DNA of 64,000 nucleotides from positions 62,001 through 126,000 of the forward strand of contig JAVYOO010000001.1 of assembly GCA_038734275.1 (NCBI GenBank). Direction: 5' to 3'. The stretch is from Archaeoglobaceae archaeon. GTDB taxonomy: Archaea; Halobacteriota; Archaeoglobi; Archaeoglobales; Archaeoglobaceae. The position numbers were made by a program, and so were the translations under genes. Position 1 is the stretch's first letter, and each line of letters opens with the position of its first letter. Below the pieces are notes generated by a model that had not been told where the DNA came from, did no database searches, and worked only from the letters and a program-made list of their open reading frames with translations. Positions 8,904-19,196 of this stretch are shown piece by piece.

Positions 8904-11306
8904 ATGGTTCTTGAATTTAGAAAGGGAGCAATATTTGTAGATGAGTTAAAGAATGTCAGTATCAAAATAGGGGAAATCACCGAAGAAGAGGAGGAATGGG
9001 CGCCAATGGGTCCAACGCCGTTTCCGCAGATCGATACGCTTCGAGACTGGGATTTTACATTACTAAAACGCTACAAACCTTTCTACGCTCCTTATTGCGA
9101 CATGTGTTGCCTTTGCACGATGGGCAAATGCGATCTGACGGAGAACAAACACGGTGCCTGTGGAATAAACCTTGAAGCTCAAACTGGCAGAATTGTGGCT
9201 GCTGCTGTCGCAATAGGCACAGCATGCCATACTGGACATGCGAGACACATGCTTCACGACATTGAGCATATAACTGGAAAGAAGCTCGAGGAGATTCCAG
9301 TTGATCTTGGTCCAGAGATAAGCGAGGTTGCCCCATTAACGCAATTGATCACGGGAATAAAGCCAAAAACCCTCGCAGATTTAGAAAGAGCTTTGAGATA
9401 CGTTGAGGAACAAATCACTCAGGTCATGGATTCGATTCACACGGGACAGGAAGGTAGTTATCTCGACTTTGAGTCAAAAGCCTTCCATCTCGGGATGATG
9501 GATGCTCTCGGCAAAGAAATCGCAGACATTGCACAAATCTGCGCATTTAATTTGCCAAAGGGAGAAAGCAACCAGCCTCTGATCGACGTTGGAATGGGAA
9601 CTTTGGACAGAAACAAAGCAATTGTGCTCGTTATTGGACACCACGCTCCTCCGGCGTTCAACATCGCAGACTACATAGAGAACAACAAGCTTGGCGACGA
9701 GGTTGAGCTCGCTGGAATCTGCTGCACTGCCCATGACACGAGCAGATACTGGCCAAAGGCTAAGATCGCAGGCTCGTTAGGGAGACAGCTGAAAGTCGTT
9801 AGAGCAGGAATTGCGGACGTTATCGTTATAGATGAGCAGTGCATCAGGGCAGACATTCTATACCACGCTGGAAAGCTTGGAATTCCAGTAATATGCACAA
9901 ACGCAAAGGCGATGCATGGTTTGCCGAACATGACGAAGAAGGATCCAAAGGAAGTGATCAAATACCTTCTCGAAGGAAACCCCGGCGTTGTTGTGCTTGA
10001 TCCGCTTAAAGTTGGCGAGATTGCGGTTGAGGTTGCAAGGGCAAGAAGGAAAAAACGTGGAGAAATAAAGCCGGTGCTTACCGAAGAGCAGTTCATGAAC
10101 TATGCAAAATCCTGCACGCAGTGTGGAACTTGCACGATTGCATGCCCAGAGAAGATTCGCATCGGCGAAGCGATGGAAGCTGCAGAGAAGGGCAACAGAA
10201 AGGAGCTTGAAGAGAAGTGGGATGTCTGCATTGCCTGTGGAAGATGTGAACAGGTTTGCCCAAAGAAGATCCCGATCATAGACATGTATAACTACGCAGC
10301 TTGGAACAGAATATTGAACGAGAAGGGCAAGGTTAGAAGGGGCAGAGGTCCAGTCAGGGATTCAGAGATTCGCAACGTTGGAGCTCCAATTGTTCTCGGA
10401 ACTATCCCTGGAGTCATCGCAATTGTTGGCTGCAGCAATTATCCAAATGGAACAAGGGATGCCTACACGATAATGAACGAATTTGCCTCACGCAATTACA
10501 TTGTCGTAACTACTGGATGCATGGCAATGGACGCTGGACTTTACAAGGATGAGGAAGGAAAAACAATTTACGAGAAGTATCCCGACGATTTCAATGGCGG
10601 TTGCGTTGCGAACCTTGGCAGTTGTGTGAGCAACGCTCATATTCATGGGGCTGCAATAAAGGTTGCAAGAATCTTCGCAATGAGAAACATAAGAGCGAAT
10701 TTTGAAGAGATTGCGGACTACATCCTCAACCGCGTAGGTGCTTGCGGAGTTGCTTGGGGCGCTTACTCGCAAAAGGCTGCAAGCATTGCTACTGGCGTTA
10801 ATCGCCTTGGAGTGCCGGTAGTCGTTGGGCCTCATGGAAGCAAATACCGCAGAGCATTCCTTGGTCGCCCGTATAACGACGAGGACTGGATGGTCTACGA
10901 TGTTAGGAGTGGTCAAAAAGTCCGCGTTGAGCCCGCTCCACAAGATCTGCTTGTTGCAGCAGAGACGGTTGAAGAGGCAATTCCACTCATTGCAAAGCTA
11001 TGCTTCCGCCCCAACGACACGGACAGAGGAAGATCAATGAAGCTCACGCACTACATCGATCTGAGCCTTAAGTATTTGGGCAGAATGCCAGACGACTGGC
11101 ATCTATACGTAAGGACTGAAAGCGATCTGCCGTTGGCGAAGAGAGAAGAACTTCTGAAGGAGCTTGAGGAGAAGCATGGCTGGAAGATCGACTGGAGCAG
11201 AAAGAAGATTGTCGAAGGGCCAATAAGACCATACCATGCGGGATTCAACCCAACTTGCGTTGAAAGATTGTTCAAGGAAGGCTTCTCAAGCCTTGCAAAG
11301 AAGTGA
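8904..11306 (+). CDS. cdhA: CO dehydrogenase/acetyl-CoA synthase alpha subunit, copy 1
   Basis: CdhA is the nickel-iron CO dehydrogenase of the archaeal ACDS complex. It interconverts CO2 and CO for the reductive acetyl-CoA pathway, or in reverse for acetyl-CoA oxidation. N-terminal cluster cysteines are in [17 protein letters not shown] (near residue 65). Two ferredoxin-type motifs, [12 protein letters not shown] and [12 protein letters not shown], lie near 405-455. C-cluster segments such as [16 protein letters not shown] and [10 protein letters not shown] follow. The length of 800 is normal. Codon use looks more G+C-rich than in neighbouring genes, consistent with high expression. cdhB follows 10 bases downstream. 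A second copy lies at 58655-61036; the two are clearly related but diverged. Confidence 0.97.
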   Translation: MVLEFRKGAIFVDELKNVSIKIGEITEEEEEWAPMGPTPFPQIDTLRDWDFTLLKRYKPFYAPYCDMCCLCTMGKCDLTENKHGACGINLEAQTGRIVAAAVAIGTACHTGHARHMLHDIEHITGKKLEEIPVDLGPEISEVAPLTQLITGIKPKTLADLERALRYVEEQITQVMDSIHTGQEGSYLDFESKAFHLGMMDALGKEIADIAQICAFNLPKGESNQPLIDVGMGTLDRNKAIVLVIGHHAPPAFNIADYIENNKLGDEVELAGICCTAHDTSRYWPKAKIAGSLGRQLKVVRAGIADVIVIDEQCIRADILYHAGKLGIPVICTNAKAMHGLPNMTKKDPKEVIKYLLEGNPGVVVLDPLKVGEIAVEVARARRKKRGEIKPVLTEEQFMNYAKSCTQCGTCTIACPEKIRIGEAMEAAEKGNRKELEEKWDVCIACGRCEQVCPKKIPIIDMYNYAAWNRILNEKGKVRRGRGPVRDSEIRNVGAPIVLGTIPGVIAIVGCSNYPNGTRDAYTIMNEFASRNYIVVTTGCMAMDAGLYKDEEGKTIYEKYPDDFNGGCVANLGSCVSNAHIHGAAIKVARIFAMRNIRANFEEIADYILNRVGACGVAWGAYSQKAASIATGVNRLGVPVVVGPHGSKYRRAFLGRPYNDEDWMVYDVRSGQKVRVEPAPQDLLVAAETVEEAIPLIAKLCFRPNDTDRGRSMKLTHYIDLSLKYLGRMPDDWHLYVRTESDLPLAKREELLKELEEKHGWKIDWSRKKIVEGPIRPYHAGFNPTCVERLFKEGFSSLAKK

Positions 11307-11316
11307 GGTGGTGAAA

Positions 11317-11838
11317 ATGCCCAAAACATATGAACAGCCATTTGATGCGGCAAACATCCCTGGACCAAAGATGGCAATGCTACTTGAGAAGGGAAGGCCG
11401 GTAGCGATGGCGGTAAAGAAGGCAAAGCATCCACTGCTGATCGTTGGCCCCGACATAACTCCTGCGATGATCGAAAGAGTGAAGAAATTCGCTGAGAAAG
11501 GTGTGACGATTGTTGCAACTGGCAATGCAATAACGAAGCTTACTCAAGCAGGAATCAATGCGAAATACGCTGTTTTGCATGAGCTTACGCAATTTTTGCT
11601 TGATCCGAACTGGAAAGGCTTCGATGGCAAAGGAAACTACGACGTTGTGCTCATGATGGGCACAATCTACTATCATGGCTCGCAAATGCTTGCGGCGATC
11701 AAGAACTTCGCTCCGCACATAAGGGCGATTGCCATAGACCGCTATTATCATCCAAACGCGGCGATGAGCTTTGGAAACCTCTGGAGGAAGGAGGAGGAAT
11801 ACTTGGCCCTACTCGATGAAATTGTAGCAGATCTATAA
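11317..11838 (+). CDS. cdhB: ACDS complex epsilon subunit, copy 1
   Basis: CdhB forms the alpha2-epsilon2 subcomplex with CdhA and is thought to help electron or FAD/ferredoxin interaction. The fold is DHS-like/Rossmann, with the segments [14 protein letters not shown] and [15 protein letters not shown] chose the ATG at 11317 because GAGGTGGTG precedes it directly and family members start this way. The open frame extends 27 codons further upstream only inside cdhA. The protein has 173 residues. A T-rich stretch (TTTTTATTAATTC) after the stop at 11838 may act as terminator. Confidence 0.95.
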   Translation: MPKTYEQPFDAANIPGPKMAMLLEKGRPVAMAVKKAKHPLLIVGPDITPAMIERVKKFAEKGVTIVATGNAITKLTQAGINAKYAVLHELTQFLLDPNWKGFDGKGNYDVVLMMGTIYYHGSQMLAAIKNFAPHIRAIAIDRYYHPNAAMSFGNLWRKEEEYLALLDEIVADL

Positions 11839-11849
11839 ATTTTTATTAA

Positions 11850-12612
11850 TTCTTTAAATTTTTACAGTTTGCCTACATAAAGCCCCGCTGTAGCATTTGC
11901 AGATCAAGCGAAGATTGCCTTTACTACGTGATCTACGAGAAAGAGAAGCAAAAAAGGGGAAGAAGTCAGCCTCCGAGACCGATCGTTTTTATTCCGCCAT
12001 TCTTTGCTGAGCATGTTGAGGGCAGGGGAGAAATAGACGTCGAGATAGCGCTCTTTGGCGATTTCTATCGCTTTTTACCCCACGTGATCTATGGACTGCG
12101 TTTTCTCGGCAAACTTGGCTTGAATTCGAACAGCAAATACGAAGTTGTGAGCATAAGAGATGTTTTGAGCGGAAAGGAAATTTATGACGGCGAAAAAGTG
12201 AGCGTTGAGGGACTTAAAACCGTAGATCTCGGCGAATTGAATCCAAAAAAGCTCGAAGAATTCGTTGTAAGATACCACACCCCTATAGAAGCCTCAAGAC
12301 CGATAAAGCTCGAAGAACTACTGACGATGATAAGAAGAAGGCTTATTCTTTACATGAACGAATATGGCGCTGGAGAAGTTCCAGATTTCAATTGCAAGGC
12401 TGATGTTCTTGAAAATGAATGGAAAGAACACGATCTTAAGCACCATTCAAGAAGAAAAGGGAAGAGAGTTTTTCAAAGCTGTTACGGGGTTTGCTAAATA
12501 CAGAGTTTATGAGGCAAACGATAATGCGATGAAATTACTCACAATTGGCGAGCTGATCGGTGCTGGAGCTAAAGCGAGCTTTGGAATGGGATTTTTTAAA
12601 ATAGAAATATAA
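11850..12612 (+). pseudogene. Degraded Cas6-type RAMP endoribonuclease gene
   Basis: The frame starting at 11850 has no start codon but encodes a cysteine motif (CSICRSSEDCLYYVIYEKEK), then RPIVFIPPFF and a RAMP-like domain to about residue 190. Near 12448-12470, in an A/G-rich tract, the reading frame moves by one base, and the following frame ends in GELIGAGAKASFGMGFFKIE. Together they match the layout of Cas6-family proteins of the DUF2276/PF10040 type: cysteine motif, arginine/proline-rich strand and C-terminal glycine-rich loop. The N-terminal ferredoxin-like domain is missing and the end is frameshifted, so it is most likely a dead gene. No CRISPR repeats or other cas genes are seen. 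A sequencing error could explain the frameshift but not the lost N-terminus. Confidence 0.6.
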
Positions 12613-12666
12613 AGAGAGACTATCTTTTACCCATAAAGATTTTTAATCTCAAAGCTTCTGCTGATC

Positions 12667-13914
12667 ATGGAAGTCGTTGTGCGTAAAAGCTATGTTTCAG
12701 GAGATTTAAAAGCTCCTCCTTCGAAGAGCTACACTCATAGAGCTTTTATTTCAGCCTCTATTTCAAAAAAGAGCGTTATTGTTAATCCTTTGCTATCAGG
12801 TGACACTCTGGCAACGCTGAGAGCTTGCAAGCAGATCGGAGCTTCATTCAGCAGAAAAGCGGAAGTTTTTGAATTTTCTGGAACTGATGAAATCCACGGT
12901 GGTTATTTCAACTTTGAAAACTCAGGCACCACTCTTAGGATCTTTACGGGTTTGCTCTCTCTCTGCCCAGATTTTAGCACACTCGACGGGGATTCTTCGC
13001 TTAGAACAAGACCAAATCGAGACCTTGTTCTTGCTTTGAAAAAACTTGGTGCTTTTGCAAAGGGAGATGAGCTTTTTAGAGCCCCATTCAAAATAAAGGG
13101 AATAATTAAGGGTGGAGAAATCGAAATAAAGGCGGAAAGCTCTCAGTTTATTTCTTCTCTCCTCTTTGCCCTAAGCTTGGCTAAAGGGGACAGCTTTTTG
13201 AAGATCTTGGCAACAAAATCTCGACCTTATATAGATCTCACAACAGACGTTCTCGAAAAAGCTGGCGTGAAGATCGAGAGAACAGCTGAGGGGTATTTCA
13301 TTCCCGGAGAACAGGAGTTCCACCTTAGGAATTTTGAAGTTCCCGCAGACTTTTCTTCTGCAAGCTATCTCATTGCAGCAGGAATTCTTGCAGGAGAAGT
13401 TAAAATTGTAAACGCATTCGATTCTATGCAAGGGGACAAGAAGATCGTCGAGATCTGCAAAGAGATGGGTGCGGATGTTCGCTGGGACAAAGAAAAAGGC
13501 TTAATCGTTGCAAAGAGATCTGAGCTTTCTGCAATTAGCTTCAACGCTGGAGACACGCCAGATCTTGTTCCAACAGTTGCTGTGCTCTGTGCGGTTGCAA
13601 ACGGGGTAAGCGAGATCTACAATGCGGAGCATCTTAGGATTAAGGAGATTGACCGAATTTCAGGAATTTGCAAAAATCTAAAAGCTTTAGGAGTTGACGT
13701 AGAGGAGAAGAGAGACGGTTTAAAAATTAAGGGTGGAAAAAGAGAATTCTTCGGCACAGTGGATTCATTTGGAGATCACAGAATGGCTCTGGCGTTCTCG
13801 CTACTTGGATTGCTTGGAGAAGTAAGGTGCAGAAATGCTGAAGTGGTCTCGGTTTCGTATCCGGGATTTTTTGATGACCTTAAAAAAATAGGGGCTGAAT
13901 TAGATGTCTATTGA
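12667..13914 (+). CDS. aroA: 3-phosphoshikimate 1-carboxyvinyltransferase (EPSP synthase)
   Basis: AroA joins phosphoenolpyruvate to shikimate-3-phosphate, the sixth step of chorismate synthesis. Hallmarks are SKSYTHRAF (near 19), NSGTTLRIFTG (near 86), RTRPNRDL, SSQFISSLL, DTPDLVPTVAVL with the catalytic aspartate, LRIKEIDRI and FGDHRMALA. At 415 residues it is a normal length. The conserved LRTRPM-like motif reads LRTRPN here. It stands alone, with no other aro gene in the window; the upstream neighbour is the degraded RAMP gene. Confidence 0.96.
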   Translation: MEVVVRKSYVSGDLKAPPSKSYTHRAFISASISKKSVIVNPLLSGDTLATLRACKQIGASFSRKAEVFEFSGTDEIHGGYFNFENSGTTLRIFTGLLSLCPDFSTLDGDSSLRTRPNRDLVLALKKLGAFAKGDELFRAPFKIKGIIKGGEIEIKAESSQFISSLLFALSLAKGDSFLKILATKSRPYIDLTTDVLEKAGVKIERTAEGYFIPGEQEFHLRNFEVPADFSSASYLIAAGILAGEVKIVNAFDSMQGDKKIVEICKEMGADVRWDKEKGLIVAKRSELSAISFNAGDTPDLVPTVAVLCAVANGVSEIYNAEHLRIKEIDRISGICKNLKALGVDVEEKRDGLKIKGGKREFFGTVDSFGDHRMALAFSLLGLLGEVRCRNAEVVSVSYPGFFDDLKKIGAELDVY

Positions 13915-13946
13915 CCGCTATTTGAAAAAATAAAATCAGGTATTTT

Positions 13947-15380
13947 TTATCTATAATCCGAGAACTGCACGATTATCGAATGCTTGTCAGCAGACCAAGC
14001 TGGCACCACAAAGGTTTCTTCTCCACCAGTTCGAGATTTCACCATTAAGCTAATTGTTCCCTTTGCTGGCACAACAAGATCAGCTGCGGACATGAATGGG
14101 AGTATTGAAAATCTAACCACTTCTTTATCAAGCTCGCTTTTTCCATCCGCTCCCCTATCAAAGACCCACAGACCATTCACCGCTTTAGAAATCGGACATA
14201 TCTTTTCTGTGCAGACATTCACATTGTTTACGTAGACTTCATCGACTCCACCAATTTCTTCGTCAAACTCGCCTATCATCTCCTTATATCTGACTAAAAG
14301 CAGTCCAGAAGTTTCTTTTGCCTTCGAAGAAAGTCTTTCTGGCAGAATCAGTAGCTCTATGTCCAATGGGAACACAGAAGCTAAGAACCTCACCCAACTG
14401 TCGTTTCTAAGGAATTCTGCTCTGTAATAATGGTAGGTAATTGGACTCAGGTCTTTGTATAGAACAAACTCGTATTTCTGTCCCTTCTTCAGATTAAAAG
14501 GTCCAAATGCTCCGTCATTTAGCCTAACAGATTTGATTGGATAAGCTGTTAGCCTTTTTCCGTTGCTATCAATAGGATAGATCGCAAGCCAGCCAGAAAC
14601 TTTTCCATTTGTCGCAAAGGCTAAGAACTTTCCTTGCACCTTTACGTAGTCTCCATTCTGAGGCAAAATCTCCGCTGTTGCTGGTTCGTAGCCGTTTATG
14701 AATTTAAACATCTCAACAAAAGTCTGTGGGGCTGTGCATACCTGCACATGAGTCATGTTGTTAAAGTAAACGTTCTCTGCTCCATAAATCTCCTTTTGAT
14801 CTGGTGAAATTCCAAATGAAAGGCTCTTTGGATTTCCGAAGATTGCAAGCGTCGGAATGCCTTGAGGTGCATTAACCCCGAAAATACCATCAAGTAGGAT
14901 TAGGTGTGCAACTTTCGAAGCTCTCTCTGGAGATGAGTTGACATATCGCATCAGCAATGAGGTTCCCATTGAATGTCCAACGAGGTCAACCTTATCTTTT
15001 CCACTTTCAGCCAGCGTTTTATTTATCAGCTCGTCTAATCTGCCAAAGACTTCCCCGATAACTTTATCTCTTGGCTTCTTGAGGATCTCATTTAGAGTTT
15101 CTGGGTCAATAATTTCGGTAAGATTAATGCCGAGTTCTCCACCTAAACCGCTCATCAACAAGTCTGTTTCCACTACAAGTGCCCAGATTATGGTGTCATA
15201 CTCGAATACTTTAATGTAGCTTTCTGGATATCCATTCGAGGTAAATCGCAACGCTTGGCTTTCAAACTGCGCTCCAGAACCAGCAAGACCGTGCACAAAG
15301 ATCAAGGGTCTGAAGTCTTCTGCAGTTGCAGTCTGAACTAACAAAAACACACACGCGATTACCAACAGCACCCGTTTCAT
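13947..15380 (-). CDS. Secreted lipase/carboxylesterase, AFL type
   Basis: The protein has a signal peptide (MKRVLLVIAC to ATAEDF), an alpha/beta-hydrolase domain with oxyanion motif FVHGLAGSG and nucleophile motif GHSMGT (S137), and a large C-terminal beta-rich domain. I recognise it as an orthologue of the A. fulgidus lipase AFL, whose C-terminal domain helps bind long-chain lipid. The wide similarity includes VDEVYVNNVNVCTEKICP and PAWSADKHSIIVQFSDY. The histidine of the triad is probably in NNMTHVQVC, as in AFL. I chose the ATG at 15380 because the seven upstream residues are not part of the signal peptide. It lies on its own, convergent with aroA. Confidence 0.92.
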   Translation of the reverse strand: MKRVLLVIACVFLLVQTATAEDFRPLIFVHGLAGSGAQFESQALRFTSNGYPESYIKVFEYDTIIWALVVETDLLMSGLGGELGINLTEIIDPETLNEILKKPRDKVIGEVFGRLDELINKTLAESGKDKVDLVGHSMGTSLLMRYVNSSPERASKVAHLILLDGIFGVNAPQGIPTLAIFGNPKSLSFGISPDQKEIYGAENVYFNNMTHVQVCTAPQTFVEMFKFINGYEPATAEILPQNGDYVKVQGKFLAFATNGKVSGWLAIYPIDSNGKRLTAYPIKSVRLNDGAFGPFNLKKGQKYEFVLYKDLSPITYHYYRAEFLRNDSWVRFLASVFPLDIELLILPERLSSKAKETSGLLLVRYKEMIGEFDEEIGGVDEVYVNNVNVCTEKICPISKAVNGLWVFDRGADGKSELDKEVVRFSILPFMSAADLVVPAKGTISLMVKSRTGGEETFVVPAWSADKHSIIVQFSDYR

Positions 15381-15500
15381 ATTGGAATCATCATAATTCA
15401 ATATATAAGTTTTACTGAGACAACATGTATAACAATTATAATTATAATGTTCGGCTTATCCAGTTTTGTTTAGCCCAATTGAAAAAATAGATAAAAAAGG

Positions 15501-16274
15501 TTAATCCCTTCTTCTAAGCAGGTAAAAAACTGCTATCAGTGCAGCGATTGCAAAGATCGACTCAAATCCAGGAATGAAAGCCTTTGGAGTCGCTGTTGGG
15601 GTTACTGTTGGTGTCACCATTGTGGAATCAGGATCAAATCCTGGAGCACAGTCGGGATCAACCTTGTCATCTTTCACACCATCGCAGTTGTCGTCAGCAA
15701 TCCCAGTTTCGCAGTCCTCAGGGCAATTTGCATAACTTTCGCCTTTCTCGCAAACTCCATTTGCGTTGCACAAAATTTTAATCGTTGTAGGAGCGCTTTC
15801 AAAGACGTTGCCAAACTCGTCAGCAATCGTTGCTGGAGAGAAGCTTATAGCCCCGGGAATTGAAGCTTTTATATGATAAACGATCTCTTTGCTACTCTTC
15901 GCTGGAACGCTCAAAGACCAGCCATAGTAGGGCAGTTTAAACGCCTGGTATTTAACAAATTTCACTTCAATCGGATCTGGGTATTCCAGTCCCGCAACAT
16001 GGAATTCGGTGACAAAAACCTTCATCTCTGAATTTTCGCCATTGGTGATCCGCAGTTTAATCTCGACCAATTCATTAGCTTTGGCTTCTGGCTCGTGTAT
16101 TCTTGCAATTGACATGTTCGTCTGCTTTACCACAATCGTGCCCTCTTCGATTTCTTCTCGAATTGTAACGTTCTCCTTCGGAACATTCGGAGGCAACTGA
16201 TCTTCGAGCGGTTTAATGGCTAAAGCTGTTGCCATGCTGAGCAAAGCAATTAAAATTATAGCCAATATTTTCAT
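15501..16274 (-). CDS. PGF-CTERM-anchored surface protein
   Basis: The 257-residue protein has a signal peptide (MKILAIILIALLSMATALA), a beta-sandwich-like body, a small cysteine cluster (CNANGVCEKGESYANCPEDC) and an acidic calcium-binding-like stretch (DDNCDGVKDDKVDPDC). A Thr/Pro linker and the C-terminal tripartite signal IPGFES, hydrophobic helix and RRRD follow. That tail is a PGF-CTERM sorting signal, which archaeosortases use to anchor and lipid-modify S-layer-associated proteins. It overlaps the upstream CARDB/transglutaminase gene by four bases (ATGA), so both are probably made together. The exact function is unknown. A similar tail occurs in the pseudogene ending at 41501. Confidence 0.8.
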   Translation of the reverse strand: MKILAIILIALLSMATALAIKPLEDQLPPNVPKENVTIREEIEEGTIVVKQTNMSIARIHEPEAKANELVEIKLRITNGENSEMKVFVTEFHVAGLEYPDPIEVKFVKYQAFKLPYYGWSLSVPAKSSKEIVYHIKASIPGAISFSPATIADEFGNVFESAPTTIKILCNANGVCEKGESYANCPEDCETGIADDNCDGVKDDKVDPDCAPGFDPDSTMVTPTVTPTATPKAFIPGFESIFAIAALIAVFYLLRRRD

Positions 16275-19111
16275 CTGCTCACCCCCTCACAGCTGTAGAT
16301 CTGACTGTTTGGCGGACAATTGCTCACACTCTCGGAATAATAGTCGTTGGAGCAACCTTCGTCCATATTCTTGCAGTAATCATACCACGCCACCAAATGC
16401 CCCGTTGAGTTGTAAATTGCTGGAAAGCCGGTGCCGCCGTAAACCCCACCGCCATTGTTTCCGACTGTATCAACGTAATGCCACTTCGTCTCTCCCGGGA
16501 ACTTTACGAGATTGTAGCCATGACCATCACCGTTCACCGAGAATACTTCGTCTTTGCTGTAGCCGAGCCTTCGCAAGAGTGTTGTTAGAGCAAATGAATA
16601 ATCGACGCAAGTGCCAGTCGAGAGCAAATTTATGCTTGCATGTGCTGGAACGTCTGCAGCGCTGTCGCTGTTCTTTCTGAAGTCCGTGTCAGATTTCCAG
16701 TAACCATGTTTTCCATACTTGCCAAAGATCCATGCATCATAGTATTCGCACCTATGCCCACCCATCATAAAGTCTGGTCGTGCTCCATAGGGACCCGCAC
16801 AGCTTGCAGAGGTTCCCATTTCCCATGCGGTAGGCTTAACTTTCCACTTTGGACAATTTTCAGCAGTTGGATCTCCATAGCACGAGAATTCGCCATCAAA
16901 ATACCCCTGCATGTAAACCGCTCCATAACCAAGGCTCTGAATTGCATAAAATCCAAGACATTTCTTGAAAGAAATCGCGGTTGTGGCGACATTTATTCCA
17001 GACTTGTCTCTCGCGTACTGGCAAGCGCTTATCTTTCCGCTTTCTCTGTTAGTTCCAGCAAAGATCGTTGCAAAATTCGAGTTCTCGCAACAGGCTATTG
17101 CATCGTCAACAATGTAGTCCAAGCCTGGGTGGCAGACTTCAACGATTGCACACGAATCGTCTTCAGTGTTCATACCTATAGTTGGTCCTTCATCTGTTGG
17201 CCAGTGCGTTGTGCAAGGCGAATCGTTTGGCGCCCACTTGGCTCCTGTTCTGCAGTTACCACATGGCGGGCAAAGGCTTCCACCGCAATCTACGCCAGTT
17301 TCATCTCCATCCCTTACTCCATTGCGACAGCTGAATACGAAGTTCCAGGTTACGGTTAAGCAGTTGTTCAGCTCTCCTGAAGGCGGTGGAGTAATTTCGT
17401 CCACCTGATTGTTCGCATCAGCACAAATTTGAACTCGATTTTCCTTGAAAGTTGGAGTCCACCTGACTGCAAAAGTCCTTGTTAAAGATTCCCCGTTGTT
17501 CAATCCCGGAACGTTGTCGCTTGAGATTAACTGTCCATTAATCCAGATTTTTGTCTGTGAAGCCCCACAGGCTACGTTACCCTGATTTGTTATTGTATAG
17601 CTTATAGAAAGATCCCTCGTTGAGCTTGGCGGAGAGTAATGCACTTCTGTTATTACAAGATCTGGCTTTATAACTGGAGTTGGTGGCAAGCAATCCCAAA
17701 CGTCTGTGTGGATATTATTAGTTTCGTTTATCTCTGCTATTTCATTGGCGTAATCTGCAACCAGTCTAATTATGTCTTGCGAGTCTTCACAGCGAGATCG
17801 ATCATATCTCCATGTAGTGAACTCTTCAAGCTTGGATTCCATTGGAGCCAATCTTTCGACGGAATCTGTGGCTATGAGATGCCAGGTCTCATTAAAAACT
17901 CCAACAGTAAAGTTGCATGCATATCCACTGCCACGGTTCGTAATTCTGTATTCGAGCTTGTAAACCCATTGCCTAAGCATAGTCCATCTTGTGTAATCGA
18001 TAACAAGATCTGGTGTTCCAGTGCTTGGTGAGACGAAGCAGTTGAAAGACTTGAGCAAAGCGTTGTTATCTTCGTTCCACTCGCTCACCAGCCTTTGATA
18101 GTCAACATAAACTTCAATAACATCGCTTGCTCCAGAACAAGTGCCGAAATAAGTAAACGCCCCCTCATAACTTTCCCCGGGAGCAAGTATTGGAAGACTT
18201 CGTGTTGCAACCAATGTGCCGTCGATGTAAAGGCCTGCTTCAGCGCTAGCACTCGCGTTACCCTTATTCGTAACTCTAAACTTTATGTTGTTCTCGTAAT
18301 CTCTGTTCTTGCAATAATAAATGCTCTCATTTTCCTGCCAGAAATCGACAACTACAAAATCTGGCTTTACTATGGTTGTGGGACAGCTATAGATGCGCAG
18401 ATACTTGTTATTTGCCTCATTGAGCTCATCCACAACGTTTTGAGCATCTGCTTTTGCAACGAACTCGTCTGAGCTTCCTGAGCAGGTTCCATTGTAAGCA
18501 ACTCTTTCAACTCTTACTTCGCTGGCATTCAGAGGGGCGATGCTGTGCTCAGCGACCTTTATGCTATCTATGTAAATCTCTGTCGTGCTCGCTCCTGCGG
18601 TAGCGTTGCCAATATTCTGGATCGTGTATCTAATCTCTGTGTAAACTCCTTCAACATCTCCATAGCCCCAGACGTCTAAAATAACGAGATCGGGTTTTCC
18701 AGATGGGGTTGTAGGGGTGGTTGGAGTTGGAGTGGTAGGTGTTGGAGTAATGGAGGGCTTTTCAAAGCAATACTTCGGATTCTGGTAGCTGTCATAACCG
18801 CATACAATCTGCTCATTTCTGCAGTAAACGTAGCCAAGCTTTTTGGCTTCATCCTGGGTTAGGCAACTGCAGTTCACGGGACAAGAAGGAGTAGTGGTTA
18901 CTGGGAGCTGATAACAATACATCGGATTCTTGAACTGGTCGTATCCGCAGAGGATTTTCTCTTTCTGACAATAAGCGTATCCAAGCTTTTTGGCATTTTC
19001 TTCAGTTAAACAGGTGCATCCCTCTGGACAGACTGCTGATAAAGCACTCGGAATCGTGAGAATCAGTAGAATCATTCCAACCAATACACCAATACCAAAA
19101 TTTTTTTTCAT
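16271..19111 (-). CDS. Large secreted protein: Cys-rich repeats, CARDB repeats, transglutaminase-like domain
   Basis: After a signal peptide come two near-identical cysteine-rich repeats of about 45 residues (each with CxCLT...AKKLGY and CGYD) separated by a linker, then a Thr/Pro linker (near 125-140). Four CARDB-type adhesion domains of about 110 residues each start with PDLVI or PDFVV. A cysteine motif (CRNGVRDGDETGVDCGG) precedes a C-terminal transglutaminase/protease-like domain with the triad candidates Cys in STGTCVDYSF, His in DGHGYNLVKF and Asp in HYVDTVGN. There is no membrane anchor, so it is probably released or held by its PGF-CTERM partner encoded directly downstream. Role in cell-surface adhesion or protein processing is inference. 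Confidence 0.82.
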   Translation of the reverse strand: MKKNFGIGVLVGMILLILTIPSALSAVCPEGCTCLTEENAKKLGYAYCQKEKILCGYDQFKNPMYCYQLPVTTTPSCPVNCSCLTQDEAKKLGYVYCRNEQIVCGYDSYQNPKYCFEKPSITPTPTTPTPTTPTTPSGKPDLVILDVWGYGDVEGVYTEIRYTIQNIGNATAGASTTEIYIDSIKVAEHSIAPLNASEVRVERVAYNGTCSGSSDEFVAKADAQNVVDELNEANNKYLRIYSCPTTIVKPDFVVVDFWQENESIYYCKNRDYENNIKFRVTNKGNASASAEAGLYIDGTLVATRSLPILAPGESYEGAFTYFGTCSGASDVIEVYVDYQRLVSEWNEDNNALLKSFNCFVSPSTGTPDLVIDYTRWTMLRQWVYKLEYRITNRGSGYACNFTVGVFNETWHLIATDSVERLAPMESKLEEFTTWRYDRSRCEDSQDIIRLVADYANEIAEINETNNIHTDVWDCLPPTPVIKPDLVITEVHYSPPSSTRDLSISYTITNQGNVACGASQTKIWINGQLISSDNVPGLNNGESLTRTFAVRWTPTFKENRVQICADANNQVDEITPPPSGELNNCLTVTWNFVFSCRNGVRDGDETGVDCGGSLCPPCGNCRTGAKWAPNDSPCTTHWPTDEGPTIGMNTEDDSCAIVEVCHPGLDYIVDDAIACCENSNFATIFAGTNRESGKISACQYARDKSGINVATTAISFKKCLGFYAIQSLGYGAVYMQGYFDGEFSCYGDPTAENCPKWKVKPTAWEMGTSASCAGPYGARPDFMMGGHRCEYYDAWIFGKYGKHGYWKSDTDFRKNSDSAADVPAHASINLLSTGTCVDYSFALTTLLRRLGYSKDEVFSVNGDGHGYNLVKFPGETKWHYVDTVGNNGGGVYGGTGFPAIYNSTGHLVAWYDYCKNMDEGCSNDYYSESVSNCPPNSQIYSCEGVSR

Positions 19112-19196
19112 GATTGATTTTCGCTCTTTTAGTATATATTTTTTCCTCTGTCTACTTTTATGGTAAAAATAATAAACTTAAATTTTAACAACACTC

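Noticed and set aside
11236-11316. Upstream extension of the cdhB frame
   Set aside because: It lies entirely within cdhA in another frame, and a strong GAGGTGGTG site precedes the ATG at 11317.
11850-12666. CRISPR array near the Cas6 relic
   Set aside because: No repeated spacer-length units were seen around it or elsewhere in the window.
16640-18472. Several long plus-strand frames opposite the CARDB/transglutaminase gene
   Set aside because: They are shadows of a long, compositionally biased coding gene and encode no domains.
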